Shown one piece after another: positions 23,398 through 31,442 of a stretch of DNA of 40,935 bases. The notes beneath the pieces were generated by a model. That model was not told where the DNA came from. It saw only the letters and a list, made by a program, of their open reading frames with translations, and did no database searches. Location: NCBI GenBank assembly GCA_018304985.1, contig JAGVWP010000030.1, forward strand, positions 1-40,935, read 5' to 3'. Both the position numbers and the translations under genes were made by a program. This DNA is from Candidatus Pacearchaeota archaeon. Its GTDB lineage: Archaea; Nanobdellota; Nanobdellia; Pacearchaeales; GW2011-AR1. Within the stretch, counting starts at the first letter, position 1, and each line of letters begins with the position of its first letter.

Positions 23398-24219
23398 ATG
23401 GAATTAGTAAAAGGCGATTGGGATAATTTAGAAGGAAAAGTAATGGTTTATGGTAAACTGGATCTTAGCGATAATGAAGACGTCTCTGAAGGATTGCGCG
23501 AGAGTGGAGCTTTGGGAGGTTCTTATGCTACAACTGACGCTGTTGATTACATGAATTTTCTTAAGAAGCTTGGGGCTTCATCAGACCTGATTAATGAATT
23601 AAGTGAAGCTGAATTTAAGATTGATAAAGAAGTAAAAAAGATGGAGATGGAAGGCAAAATGTTTATGGTAAGATGTATTTCTGGAATACATATACCAAAC
23701 GAAGAAGATATTTTAATTAAAGATCATGATGTTTTGAAAATTGGCACGTATTATCGTCTTAGTAATTTTGCTAATGCTGAAGATTTTGCAGTTAAATATT
23801 ATATGATGAGATTTGAGGATCAGCTAATGGATAGGCATAATATTGGAAATATTCTTAATGGAAAAACCGAGAGGGATAAAAATAATGTTAAAGAACATGA
23901 ACTTCAAACTTATAAAGATGTTGATTCTGCAAAAATTGGATGGTATTTATTTAATACATTTGTAAATCCTTTAATGTATTTATATAAATCTGGGGAATCA
24001 GAAAAAGCCGATTCAATTGCTAAAGATGCAATGACATTTAGTAGTGGCTCTTTATTTATGCCAGAGGTTCTGAAACTTTTAGAAATTATGAAAATTGGAG
24101 GGGCTAATCCAAATAAAAGATTAATCGAGTGTTATGTTGAGGAAATTGATGCTATTTCAAGAGAAGATTATGAAACTGCTGCAAGAGTAAGAAACGAGAT
24201 TTTAGCTATGAAAGGGTAA
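23398..24219 (+). CDS. Unknown protein with a C-terminal UVR-like motif
   Basis: The 273 residues match no family I know. The last 30 residues, VEEIDAISREDYETAARVRNEI, resemble the UVR helix pair of UvrB/UvrC and Clp-associated proteins (ED-Y--AA-lR-ei). The rest is mixed with an acidic N-terminus. A TATA box (TTTTAAATAC, about 23370) sits 24 bases before the ATG in the region shared with dph6, which is divergent. The start is therefore well supported. Confidence 0.72.
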   Translation: MELVKGDWDNLEGKVMVYGKLDLSDNEDVSEGLRESGALGGSYATTDAVDYMNFLKKLGASSDLINELSEAEFKIDKEVKKMEMEGKMFMVRCISGIHIPNEEDILIKDHDVLKIGTYYRLSNFANAEDFAVKYYMMRFEDQLMDRHNIGNILNGKTERDKNNVKEHELQTYKDVDSAKIGWYLFNTFVNPLMYLYKSGESEKADSIAKDAMTFSSGSLFMPEVLKLLEIMKIGGANPNKRLIECYVEEIDAISREDYETAARVRNEILAMKG

Positions 24220-24240
24220 GTTTTATTCTATTTAAAACAA

Positions 24241-24444
24241 TTAATCTCTCCAAAAACTTACCTCAATTTTTCCTTCATGAGTCTCTTGATTAAATACAAT
24301 CATATCCACAATATAATAATTTATTTTTTTATTTTCTTTTAATCTTTCCATCATCAGAATTATCTTAGACATATCATTATTTGTTATTTTTCCAACTTTT
24401 TTCAAATTATTCAGTTGCGCATATGATTTTGTTATTTGTTTCAT
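24241..24444 (-). CDS. Small hypothetical protein, 67 residues
   Basis: The protein is basic (LNNLKKVGKITNNDMSKIILMMERLKENKK) then ends with a strand-rich part (YYIVDMIVFNQETHEGKIEVSFWRD). It follows htpX on the same strand with a 17-base gap. No family is recognised; probably co-transcribed with htpX. Confidence 0.55.
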   Translation of the reverse strand: MKQITKSYAQLNNLKKVGKITNNDMSKIILMMERLKENKKINYYIVDMIVFNQETHEGKIEVSFWRD

Positions 24445-24461
24445 AGTTATTTTCTTATTAT

Positions 24462-25361
24462 TTACATCCTTTGCAGAATCTCAATCCTTCTTTCTATTGG
24501 AGGATGTGTAGAGAAAAGATTTTGAATCTTGCTTTTAAAAGGATCGCTGATAAATAAAGGGGCAACTGCCTTATTGATTTGATGTTTATTTGCCGGAGCA
24601 TGTTCGCTATGAATTTTTTTCAAAGCTGCAACTAAACCTGTTGGAGTTCTTGTAAACTTAACAGCTGTCGCATCTGCTGTGTATTCTCTTTTTCTTGAAA
24701 CAGCTAACTGAATTAGCGAAGTTACTAAAGGAGCAAGAATTGCTAAGGCAATCCCAATAATCATAAAAATAATGCTTGCTCTGTTATCTTTATCACTATC
24801 TGATTTAAACCATAAACTTCTTAAAAATATTTCAGAGATAATTGCAACCATTCCAACAAGAACTGCAATTAAAGTCATGAATCTTATATCAAAGTTAGCA
24901 ATATGCCCCATTTCATGAGCAATAACTCCTTCTAGTTCTCTTTTATCTAATTTTTCCAAAGCTCCTGTTGTTACACAAATAACTGCATTTTTTGGATCTC
25001 TGCCTGTTGCAAATGCATTAATCTGCGAGTTTTCCATTACGTAAACCCTTGGCATTGGCAAACCCGATGCAAGAGACATTGATTCAACATTGTTTAGTAA
25101 TTGTTTATGCTGTATTTTATCGGCAGGCTTTGCATTTACAGATGCAAGTGCAATTTTATCAGAGTAATAATATCCTGCCCAGATATAGGCAAGTGAAATA
25201 ATTATTGATAAAATCATAACAATTGTGAAATACTCGGGGCCTAGAACAATTCCAATTATATACCCAAGAACCATAAGCACTGCTAGAACAAGAATTATTA
25301 AGAATATTGAATTTCTTTTGTTTCTTGAAATTTGATCGTAAAACGATATTCTTTCTGCCAT
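24462..25361 (-). CDS. htpX: HtpX-like membrane zinc protease (M48)
   Basis: The 299 residues have two N-terminal membrane helices (about 18-60), the zinc-binding motif VIAHEMGHIANFD (about 144-156), two more membrane helices (161-180 and 195-220), RKREYTADATAV with the third zinc ligand Glu, and LFSTHPPIERRIEILQRM at the C-terminus. HtpX degrades misfolded membrane proteins. The TATA box CTTTATAAATCCC lies about 27 bases before the ATG. LemA, its common partner, is at 26159-26716. Confidence 0.95.
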   Translation of the reverse strand: MAERISFYDQISRNKRNSIFLIILVLAVLMVLGYIIGIVLGPEYFTIVMILSIIISLAYIWAGYYYSDKIALASVNAKPADKIQHKQLLNNVESMSLASGLPMPRVYVMENSQINAFATGRDPKNAVICVTTGALEKLDKRELEGVIAHEMGHIANFDIRFMTLIAVLVGMVAIISEIFLRSLWFKSDSDKDNRASIIFMIIGIALAILAPLVTSLIQLAVSRKREYTADATAVKFTRTPTGLVAALKKIHSEHAPANKHQINKAVAPLFISDPFKSKIQNLFSTHPPIERRIEILQRM

Positions 25362-25433
25362 AATATAATATATAGTAAGGGATTTATAAAGCTTAACTAT
25401 AGATAATTTTTTAAACCTCTTTTTTCAAGAATT

Positions 25434-25979
25434 ATGATGCGAACTCAAAAATTAAACATTCAGAGAATTAAATTAGAAGTAAGAGTTGGAAGTTTAATTC
25501 CACAAGCTGTTAAGCCACATTTTATCGCTCCGCCAAAAGGCCAGTTGCAGGCATGCCTTGGATTTTATTTAGAAGATTCAGCAAGTGGAGAGGTTTTTAC
25601 AGGGTATCTTAGAGAGGTAAACCAAAGAGATATTTCCTTAGACAAGGAATTTAAATTAATTGTTAGAGGTATTGGAGGAATAGTTGATAGAGATAAAACA
25701 AGACTTGCTTTTCTTGAGCAGTATTTAATGCCAGGAAATCAAGTTCATGTTCAGGCAATTGATGAAGGAAAAAATTCTGGTGTATTAATTGGGAATTTTA
25801 TGAAATATAAAGCTTTTATTGACAAAAGAGATAGAGAAAAGAAATTATTTGTTAATGTCGAAGATTATGTTTTTGGAAATGTGTCTTGGGTTAGCGAAGA
25901 TCATTATAAATTTAATTTATCTCCGACATCTGTTGTAAGCCAGGATAGATATGAAAAATGGAGAAATGTTATATTGTGA
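25434..25979 (+). CDS. Hypothetical protein, 181 residues
   Basis: The protein appears beta-rich and soluble. It has no recognised domain, no signal peptide and no Cys cluster. It lies divergent from htpX and convergent with lemA, between those two genes that are neighbours in many genomes. The promoter (TTTTTTAAACC, about 25409) is at the usual distance. Interposition between htpX and lemA suggests possible membrane-quality-control context, but nothing in the sequence shows it. Confidence 0.62.
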   Translation: MMRTQKLNIQRIKLEVRVGSLIPQAVKPHFIAPPKGQLQACLGFYLEDSASGEVFTGYLREVNQRDISLDKEFKLIVRGIGGIVDRDKTRLAFLEQYLMPGNQVHVQAIDEGKNSGVLIGNFMKYKAFIDKRDREKKLFVNVEDYVFGNVSWVSEDHYKFNLSPTSVVSQDRYEKWRNVIL

Positions 25980-25984
25980 GATGT

Positions 25985-26040
25985 TTTTGAAAATATTGCA
26001 ATATATAAATTTTCTTGATAAAAATTTATACCTAATTTAA
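25985..26040 (+). repeat. Interspersed intergenic element, copy I (3' half only)
   Basis: Directly after the stop at 25979 are TTTTGAAAATATTGCAATAT and the hairpin AAATTTTC-TTGAT-AAAAATTT (26007-26027), followed by ATACC. These match copies A (GAAAATACTGCAATAA) and G (TTGCAATAG, hairpin, ATGCC). The left half of the element is missing. Confidence 0.55.
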
Positions 26041-26158
26041 AGTATTAATCTAATTTTTTATTTAATTAACCTATTAGTTTTAACATTTCAAATTATTTCC
26101 AAATTTAGCTGGACTACGGACGTTAAATTTTTATTAGAATACAATCTTTCGTTATTAA

Positions 26159-26716
26159 TTAAAAACTAACTTTCACAGGCTTTTTTTCAGCTTCGGTTAT
26201 TTGGATAAAAGGCCTTTCTTTAACACTATATAACTTGGCAAATAATGTTCCTGGAAAGACTTTTATTGAGTTATTGAAATCAAGTATGCTGTCATTGTAA
26301 TACTGCCTTGAATAAGCTATCTTGTCTTCTGTTGAGGATAATTCTTCCTGTAGCTGCTTGAAATTTTCATTAGCTCTTAAATTTGGATAGTTTTCAGCCA
26401 AAGCAAAAATTGATTTTAATGCTGATTCCAATTGGTTATCGGCTTTTATTCTTGCTGGAAGGCCTTTTGCTGAAAGCAATGCTTTTCTTGCTTTTGTAAC
26501 ATCTTCCATAATGCTTTTCTCATGCTTGGCATATCCTTTAACTGTTTCAATTAAATTAGGGATAAGATCAGCTCGCCTTTTCAGCTGAACATCTATCTGA
26601 GACAAAGCATTGTCTATTCTATTGCCTTTTACTACAAATTTATTGTAATAAGCAATAAATATAATTACAATTAGCGCAATTAGCGCAAGAACAACCCATA
26701 TAATCCATGCTACCAT
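26159..26716 (-). CDS. lemA: LemA family membrane protein
   Basis: The 185 residues have one N-terminal membrane helix (WVVLALIALIVIIFIAYYNKF) and a long helical domain: VKGNRIDNALSQIDVQLKRRADLIPNLIETVKGYAKHE (about 29-66) is the LemA signature, followed by LRANENFKQLQEELSSTEDKIAYSRQYYND. LemA is often found next to htpX and is thought to act at the membrane surface; its exact job is not settled. Family match is clear. Confidence 0.93.
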   Translation of the reverse strand: MVAWIIWVVLALIALIVIIFIAYYNKFVVKGNRIDNALSQIDVQLKRRADLIPNLIETVKGYAKHEKSIMEDVTKARKALLSAKGLPARIKADNQLESALKSIFALAENYPNLRANENFKQLQEELSSTEDKIAYSRQYYNDSILDFNNSIKVFPGTLFAKLYSVKERPFIQITEAEKKPVKVSF

Positions 26717-26766
26717 ATCAGTAATGAGAGTTATTTATTTATAAAGTTATCTAAAGATTGTAATTA

Positions 26767-27225
26767 TCAATGCCAGTTTATCCTACTTAATATATAATCT
26801 AAAAGTACTAAGTCTGATCTCCTTATATCATTAATATCTGTTATCCAAGGGAAATATTTTATTAAATCAATAGAATTCTTGTATTCTTCAGTTTCTTTAA
26901 ATGAGGTATTGTCTAAATTCTTAAAAAAATCACTTATTATCTCTTTCTTTTTACTATCTAGCTTAGTATATTCTTCTTCAGGATTCTTATATATTTCTCT
27001 AAATTTTTTTCTTTCTTCTTCATCTAATTCTTTATCCCAAAATTCTATTGTTTTTCTTTTATTTTCATAAGATATATTCTTCCATCTGCCCCTTAAAGCA
27101 TATTTTAATTCGGCGTAATTATCTTTTCTTGAATCAGTAACACAACTTTCTAAAGAAACAAATAAACTGGTAACTCCGGTTATTTTTGCTGCGGTTTTCA
27201 AAAATTCTCTTCTTGTGGTTCTCAT
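26767..27225 (-). CDS. Tat-exported putative lipoprotein
   Basis: The start is placed at 27225 (MRTTRREFLK) rather than 27237. The signal carries the twin-arginine motif TRREFLKTAAK, a hydrophobic stretch ITGVTSLFVSL and a lipobox-like SLESC (Cys about 28). This predicts Tat export and lipid anchoring. The mature part of about 125 residues is highly charged and helical, with no known domain. Tat translocase genes are not in the window. Confidence 0.72.
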   Translation of the reverse strand: MRTTRREFLKTAAKITGVTSLFVSLESCVTDSRKDNYAELKYALRGRWKNISYENKRKTIEFWDKELDEEERKKFREIYKNPEEEYTKLDSKKKEIISDFFKNLDNTSFKETEEYKNSIDLIKYFPWITDINDIRRSDLVLLDYILSRINWH

Positions 27226-27266
27226 TTTTGTCTCCAAATAGTCAAAATCTATTCTTTATAAATTCA

Positions 27267-27392
27267 TGCCCCCACGAGGATTTGAACCTCGGTCTTCTCC
27301 TATTCACAAGCTCACTCATTGTGATTGTTCACGATTGTCTCGTGAACTTGCTCACCGCAAGGAGAAATTCTATCCAGCTAAACTACGGGGGC
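27267..27392 (-). tRNA. tRNA-Arg (anticodon GCG) with a 53-base intron
   Basis: On the minus strand the acceptor stem is GCCCCCG/TGGGGGC, the D arm GTTTAGCTGGATAGAAT, the anticodon stem TCTCC/GGAGA and the T arm CGAGGTTCAAATCCTCG. The loop is TTGCGG then A, giving anticodon GCG (Arg), with A20 (D loop) and C35 as expected for Arg. The intron lies between positions 37 and 38, the usual archaeal site, and contains an internal 8-bp hairpin, GTTCACGA/TCGTGAAC. CCA is not encoded. Mature length is 73 bases. A reading as Ala (TGC) leaves too short a variable loop. Confidence 0.85.
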
Positions 27393-27489
27393 TATATGAA
27401 TATAAAGATAGGAAGTTTTAAAATTTTTGCTTTTACTTGTATTTTTTGATAATAGTAAATAATAAATAGATCCTTTTGCCTAGTAATAT

Positions 27490-27996
27490 ATGGCAAAAAT
27501 ACTGCAGTTAAAGATATTTCTTGAAGATATTGACCCAAAAATTTGGCGGAGATTTTTAGCAAAAGACTCTATCTCTTTTCATCAGCTACATAATATTATA
27601 CAGGGAGTTATGGGATGGAAGAATTATCATCTATATTACTTTAATATAAATAAAAAAAGAATTGAATTGCCAGATAAAGAAGGATATGCTGCATATAAAA
27701 TAGAAAATTCAAAGAAAGTTAAACTTCGAGACTATATAATAAAAGAAAAACAGGGGTTTGTGTATGAATATGATTTTGGTGATTCATGGAGGCATATTAT
27801 TATTGTCGAAAGAATATTAAATTCTTTGCCTATAGATGTTACAAGTGTTCCCTATTGTTTAGAAGGTGAAAGGGCTTGTCCTCCCGAAGATTGTGGTGGA
27901 ACTGGAGGGTATGAGCGATTTATAAAAGTGTTAAATACTGGAAAAGACCCATGGAAAGAGAACATTAAAGAACTTAAAAAATGGCTTGGGGACTAG
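27490..27996 (+). CDS. pRiA4b ORF-3-like protein
   Basis: The 168 residues match the PRiA4_ORF3 family: LKIFLEDIDPKIWRRFLAKDS at the start, FHQLHNIIQGVMGWKNYHLYYF (about 30-51), YEYDFGDSWRHII (about 91-103) and PPEDCGGTGGYERF (about 137-150). The family was named from a plasmid gene and has no settled function; a nucleic-acid role is often guessed. The next gene has a C-terminal zinc ribbon and may be its partner. Confidence 0.9.
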   Translation: MAKILQLKIFLEDIDPKIWRRFLAKDSISFHQLHNIIQGVMGWKNYHLYYFNINKKRIELPDKEGYAAYKIENSKKVKLRDYIIKEKQGFVYEYDFGDSWRHIIIVERILNSLPIDVTSVPYCLEGERACPPEDCGGTGGYERFIKVLNTGKDPWKENIKELKKWLGD

Positions 27997-28040
27997 GAAC
28001 CTGAAAAATTTAATGTTAATATAATAAATAAAAAATTAAA

Positions 28041-28862
28041 ATGAATGATAATAAAATTGAAAAGTTAGATCAAATTGGATTTATTCCGTTAAAAGAACAT
28101 CTATTGCTAGATAATCAAAAAATAAAAGAGATGAAAAGCATTTATCAAAAAGAATTTGAATATGCTGAGTTTTTAGGTCCGCTTGAATTTTTTATTGCTA
28201 ACTATGGGTTATATAATACTGAACTTAAAGATGAAGATATTGTAAAAGCATTGAATAATATAAGAAACAATTTGGACAAGGATATTAGTTTTTTTAGTAG
28301 TGATTTGGAATATAATTTAATGATGACAATTAGTGTCAGCTTACAAATTAATAGAAAAATAACTAGACATGAGTTGTTATTAGTGATTAAATATATTTTG
28401 TGGTCTATAGAAAATAGAAAGTGGATAATGAATGATAGAGGTTATTTTAATTGGGTCGCTAATTTCTTCGATCTTCTAAATAAAGAGAAAAAGAAAAACT
28501 TTAATAAAGAATATAGTAAATTGGGTGAAGAAAGGGGAATTAGTAAGGAGCAAATAGAGTCTTTAAAAACCGGAGATGGTAAAGAACCTTTAGTTAAGGA
28601 TATTATCTTAAGTAAATTAGATAGTGAAAATTTTAATGAGAGTAATAATAATGAAGAGTCCTTATGGGGTGAGGGAAGTTATATACAATCTATTGATTCT
28701 AAAGATCCAGAGCATACTAAAAAAATGAAATATTTTGAAGAAAAGCCTGATGATAGGAAAGAATATAATTGCAAAAAGTGCAATAAGTTAATAGGAAAAC
28801 ATAATCTATATTGGCATGAAGGGATGTGTAATGATTGTTTCTTTGATGAATATAACTTATAA
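28041..28862 (+). CDS. Hypothetical protein with a C-terminal zinc ribbon
   Basis: The 273 residues appear helical for about 200 residues. The end has CKKCNKLIGKHNLYWHEGMC followed by NDC, a two-CxxC zinc ribbon with an inserted His-containing loop. The first 200 residues match nothing I recognise. It follows the pRiA4b-like gene by 44 bases on the same strand, so co-transcription is likely. Confidence 0.7.
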   Translation: MNDNKIEKLDQIGFIPLKEHLLLDNQKIKEMKSIYQKEFEYAEFLGPLEFFIANYGLYNTELKDEDIVKALNNIRNNLDKDISFFSSDLEYNLMMTISVSLQINRKITRHELLLVIKYILWSIENRKWIMNDRGYFNWVANFFDLLNKEKKKNFNKEYSKLGEERGISKEQIESLKTGDGKEPLVKDIILSKLDSENFNESNNNEESLWGEGSYIQSIDSKDPEHTKKMKYFEEKPDDRKEYNCKKCNKLIGKHNLYWHEGMCNDCFFDEYNL

Positions 28863-28958
28863 AATAATTCATTATATTGTCAGAATAGACAAGGGTTATA
28901 ATTTATATGTTTATTTATATTTCATAAACTATTTAAATTGTGTTTATGTTTGATATAT

Positions 28959-29165
28959 ATGGATCATACCAAAATAAAAGAGACATTGAAAAATCTAAGG
29001 GCTGCTTTAACTGATGAGCTAAAAGGCCATAATTTCTATATTAAAGCTGCCGAAATTGCAAAATCAGATGGAGTTAACGAGGCTGCGGAGTTTTTCAGAA
29101 ATGCTGCAAAAGTTGAGAAAGGGCATGCAAACGAGGTAGAAGAGATTCTTAAAAAATTGAGATAA
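28959..29165 (+). CDS. Half-length rubrerythrin/ferritin-like protein
   Basis: The ATG at 28959 is chosen over 28938, as ATTTAAATT lies about 25 bases upstream. The 68 residues form two helices, ALTDELKGHNFYIKAAEIAKSD and EAAEFFRNAAKVEKGHANEVEEI, that look like half of a four-helix ferritin-like bundle. The expected metal-binding residues are present once: Glu in DELKGHNFY and the ExxH in EKGHANE. A dimer would rebuild a diiron site. No rubredoxin domain is attached. It probably handles peroxide or iron. Confidence 0.77.
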   Translation: MDHTKIKETLKNLRAALTDELKGHNFYIKAAEIAKSDGVNEAAEFFRNAAKVEKGHANEVEEILKKLR

Positions 29166-29224
29166 AATTAATTAAAACATATGCCTTGCAATAAATAGAT
29201 TAAAGATCAATAGAATAAACGAGA

Positions 29225-29325
29225 AAATTAGGTAAAAATATGTGATATTTCATGAATTGTTCTTGAATCTGTACAATAATAAATTTTTCACAAGAAAAAT
29301 TTAGTATGATTTATATTTGGTTAAG
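29225..29325 (+). repeat. Interspersed intergenic element, copy E (best preserved)
   Basis: The copy lies in the 274-base gap after the half-rubrerythrin gene. In order it has AAATTAGGTAAAAATATG, TTCTTGAATCTGTACAATAA, a perfect 9-bp hairpin AAATTTTTC-ACAA-GAAAAATTT (29281-29302) and AGTATGATTTAT. I use it as the reference for the family. The rest of the gap holds the promoter of the next gene. Confidence 0.65.
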
Positions 29326-29439
29326 TCAAGGTTTTATTGTTACGTTTTAGTAGCTGGTTTTTAATTCGAAAGCTTTAAAAAGTATATGTATTTAGCTTTC
29401 ATATGATAAACCGTTACATATACTTAACATAATAATAAA

Positions 29440-29925
29440 ATGGAAAATAGAAATGTTGGATTTTTAGTTATTGGAATATCTCTATTAATAATTGGGATAG
29501 TATTTATCTTTAATAATGCTTTAAAAAACATTGTGGGAGCCAGTTGCAGCGCTACACATGGTGCACAAGTTTGCCCAATGTATGATACTATAACAACCCA
29601 AACTTATCTTGCTATTGCCATTGTTGGAGTGTTAATTATTATAGGTTTGGTTTTAATTTTCACAAAGCCAGATGAAAGAATTGTTGTGAGGAAAATTAAA
29701 GAGAAAAAGCTCGAGAAGAAAATAGATTTATCCGGATTAAAACAAGAAGAGAAACAGGTTTTTAAGTTAGTTCAAGAAAACGATGCTGTTTTTCAGGCAG
29801 ATCTGATTGAAAAAACAGGATTTGGAAAAGCAAAGATGTCAAGAATAATTGACAGATTAGAAGGCAGAGGATTAGTTGAAAGAAAAAGACGTGGAATGAC
29901 TAATATTGTTGTGCTGAAGGATTAA
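29440..29925 (+). CDS. Membrane-anchored MarR-like HTH regulator, paralogue 1
   Basis: The 161 residues have two membrane helices (about 8-28 and 56-76) separated by a short external loop with Cys residues (SCSATHGAQVCPMYD). After a charged linker, residues about 98-160 are a winged helix: LKQEEKQVFKLVQENDAVFQ and KAKMSRIIDRLEGRGLVERK. It is a paralogue of 37728-38225. Being a membrane regulator with two loop Cys, it may sense redox or metal outside the cell and control the downstream Cys-rich genes. CTTAACAT between the TATA-like CATATAC and the ATG resembles the operator of the paralogue. Confidence 0.8.
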   Translation: MENRNVGFLVIGISLLIIGIVFIFNNALKNIVGASCSATHGAQVCPMYDTITTQTYLAIAIVGVLIIIGLVLIFTKPDERIVVRKIKEKKLEKKIDLSGLKQEEKQVFKLVQENDAVFQADLIEKTGFGKAKMSRIIDRLEGRGLVERKRRGMTNIVVLKD

Positions 29926-29971
29926 TTATTCTTTATTATTTACACTTTCTATCAAGTTTATTATAAATTTC

Positions 29972-29993
29972 TTTGTGAAACTAGTTTCACAAA
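29972..29993. promoter_or_regulatory. 22-bp perfect palindrome upstream of the Cys-rich cluster
   Basis: The two arms are TTTGTGAAAC and its complement around TA. It ends just before the TATA box ACTTATATAATT (about 29998), which lies about 25-30 bases before the ATG at 30028. The position upstream of TATA/BRE would suit an activator or a repressor. The adjacent membrane regulator is a candidate ligand. Confidence 0.6.
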
Positions 29994-30027
29994 AGCACTT
30001 ATATAATTTTATTTTCCTGAAAATGCT

Positions 30028-30747
30028 ATGGAAAATAAAAACCAAACAAATCAAGAAGAACTGAAAGGAGGAAAAAAGACCAACTACGAAACCGTAGCGC
30101 AAGTAGTTATAATTGCTGTTCTTGCAATTTTGCTTGTATATAATGGAGCAAAGATTTACGGAGCTGGCAATGGGAGAAGTATAACAGGCAATGCTGTAGC
30201 AACAGGAATTGGAACTGTTTCAGCTTTAGATGTATTGCCAAAAGGAACTCCAGATATTTACGGAAGTAAATTGGGAGTTGAGTATGATGATGTAAGTGCA
30301 AGCAACCCTACATCAACAGAAGCAGCGATACAAAAATTATCTGCTTATGAAGATAAACAGTTAAACAGCGAGCAAATGGCCCGTTACATAAAAATTGGAA
30401 GTTCAATTGCATGTGAATATTGCTGTGGCGCTAAAACACTTGTTTTTAGTAATGGAGAACGCGCTTGTGGATGCGCCCATAGTTATGCAATGAGAGGTTT
30501 AGCAAAATATTTGCTAACTAATAATCCTGAAATGACAGATTTAGAGATTCTAGAAGAATTGGCAAAATGGAAAGTTTTATTCTTTCCAGGAGTTCATGAA
30601 CAGAAAGCTGAAGCATTGAAAGCAAATGGCGTTGATTATACAAATTATGTCAACCTTGCTTCAAACCTTTACAGAGGCGCCGAAAATCAGGTAACTGCAA
30701 CAACTACAAGTGCAGGCGGAAGTGGTCAAATGGTTGGTGGATGCTAA
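30028..30747 (+). CDS. Membrane-anchored Cys-rich exported protein (PCYCGC-like) ending in MVGGC
   Basis: The 239 residues have a short cytoplasmic N-terminus, one membrane helix (about 24-44), the sequence SITGNAVATG, then a large external domain. Around residues 128-165 is ACEYCCGAKTLVFSNGERAC followed by GCAHSYAMRGLAKYLL, with the CGCxH core like the PCYCGC family (PF13798-like); this suggests metal or thiol binding. The protein ends GGSGQMVGGC, sharing MVGGC with the next two proteins. It is transcribed from the palindromic promoter at 29972. Confidence 0.77.
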   Translation: MENKNQTNQEELKGGKKTNYETVAQVVIIAVLAILLVYNGAKIYGAGNGRSITGNAVATGIGTVSALDVLPKGTPDIYGSKLGVEYDDVSASNPTSTEAAIQKLSAYEDKQLNSEQMARYIKIGSSIACEYCCGAKTLVFSNGERACGCAHSYAMRGLAKYLLTNNPEMTDLEILEELAKWKVLFFPGVHEQKAEALKANGVDYTNYVNLASNLYRGAENQVTATTTSAGGSGQMVGGC

Positions 30748-30837
30748 ATGAGAGATTTATTTTTTTATTTTACTTATTTAGCTTATATTCATAAATAAAA
30801 CCTAAAATAAAGACTTAAAAATAAAAAGAAAAATAAA

Positions 30838-31089
30838 ATGGACTGCTGCAAAACAAAAAAACATAATGATTGTTGTAAGGATTTAGAGAAAATGGAAGAA
30901 TTGAAAGGAGGTTATAGCAAAATGCAGATAAGAAAGAAAACTTTAATGTGGATTGTAATAGGAGTTTTATTCCTGGCGGTATTGTTTCTAACATTTAAAG
31001 TGTCTGGAAATACTTCAGCTGTACAGACTGCAGGACAGGTTGTAAAAAGTGCAGCACCTGCTGGAGCAGGAATGGTCGGAGGCTGCTGA
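30838..31089 (+). CDS. Small Cys-rich membrane protein ending in MVGGC, paralogue A
   Basis: The 83 residues have a Cys-rich head (MDCCKTKKHNDCCKD), one membrane helix (TLMWIVIGVLFLAVLFLTFKV) and a short external tail ending AGAGMVGGC. ACTTAAAAATAA about 25 bases before the ATG supports the long start; an internal ATG at 30922 has an in-frame GGAGG before it, so a second, shorter product starting MQIRKK is possible. The membrane helix is nearly identical to that of the next protein, a tandem duplication. Confidence 0.72.
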   Translation: MDCCKTKKHNDCCKDLEKMEELKGGYSKMQIRKKTLMWIVIGVLFLAVLFLTFKVSGNTSAVQTAGQVVKSAAPAGAGMVGGC

Positions 31090-31108
31090 TGATCTGCTAA
31101 TAAAAAAT

Positions 31109-31369
31109 ATGAAAATGAACAAAAAAACATTTATGTGGATTATTATAGGCATACTTTTTTTAGCAGTGCTCTTTTTGACATTTAAAGTATCAAGCCTAAC
31201 TGGAAACGCAGTTGCCGGGCAAACCAGTACTGGAAAACTTGATACAACTGGATGGACAGAAAATGAAATAATGAATTATGAAATGCACGGAACAGTTCCA
31301 GCAAGGGCTCAAGGAAAAGTAGCGCCAGTTAGTGCCTCAAGCGGAGCAGGAATGGTCGGTGGATGTTAA
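31109..31369 (+). CDS. Small membrane protein ending in MVGGC, paralogue B
   Basis: The ATG at 31109 is preferred over the upstream 31049, which overlaps the previous gene. The 86 residues have a membrane helix (FMWIIIGILFLAVLFLTFKV), SLTGNAVAGQ as in the 30028 protein, then WTENEIMNYEMHGTVPARAQ and the end ASSGAGMVGGC. The helix is a duplicate of that in paralogue A, but the tail carries an extra segment. It follows paralogue A by 20 bases, so they are likely co-transcribed. Confidence 0.75.
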   Translation: MKMNKKTFMWIIIGILFLAVLFLTFKVSSLTGNAVAGQTSTGKLDTTGWTENEIMNYEMHGTVPARAQGKVAPVSASSGAGMVGGC

Positions 31370-31442
31370 GAAATTTAATTTAAATTTATTTTTACTTTTT
31401 TAATTTTATGGTTTTAGAATGTTGTAAATCTAATATAAAAAA

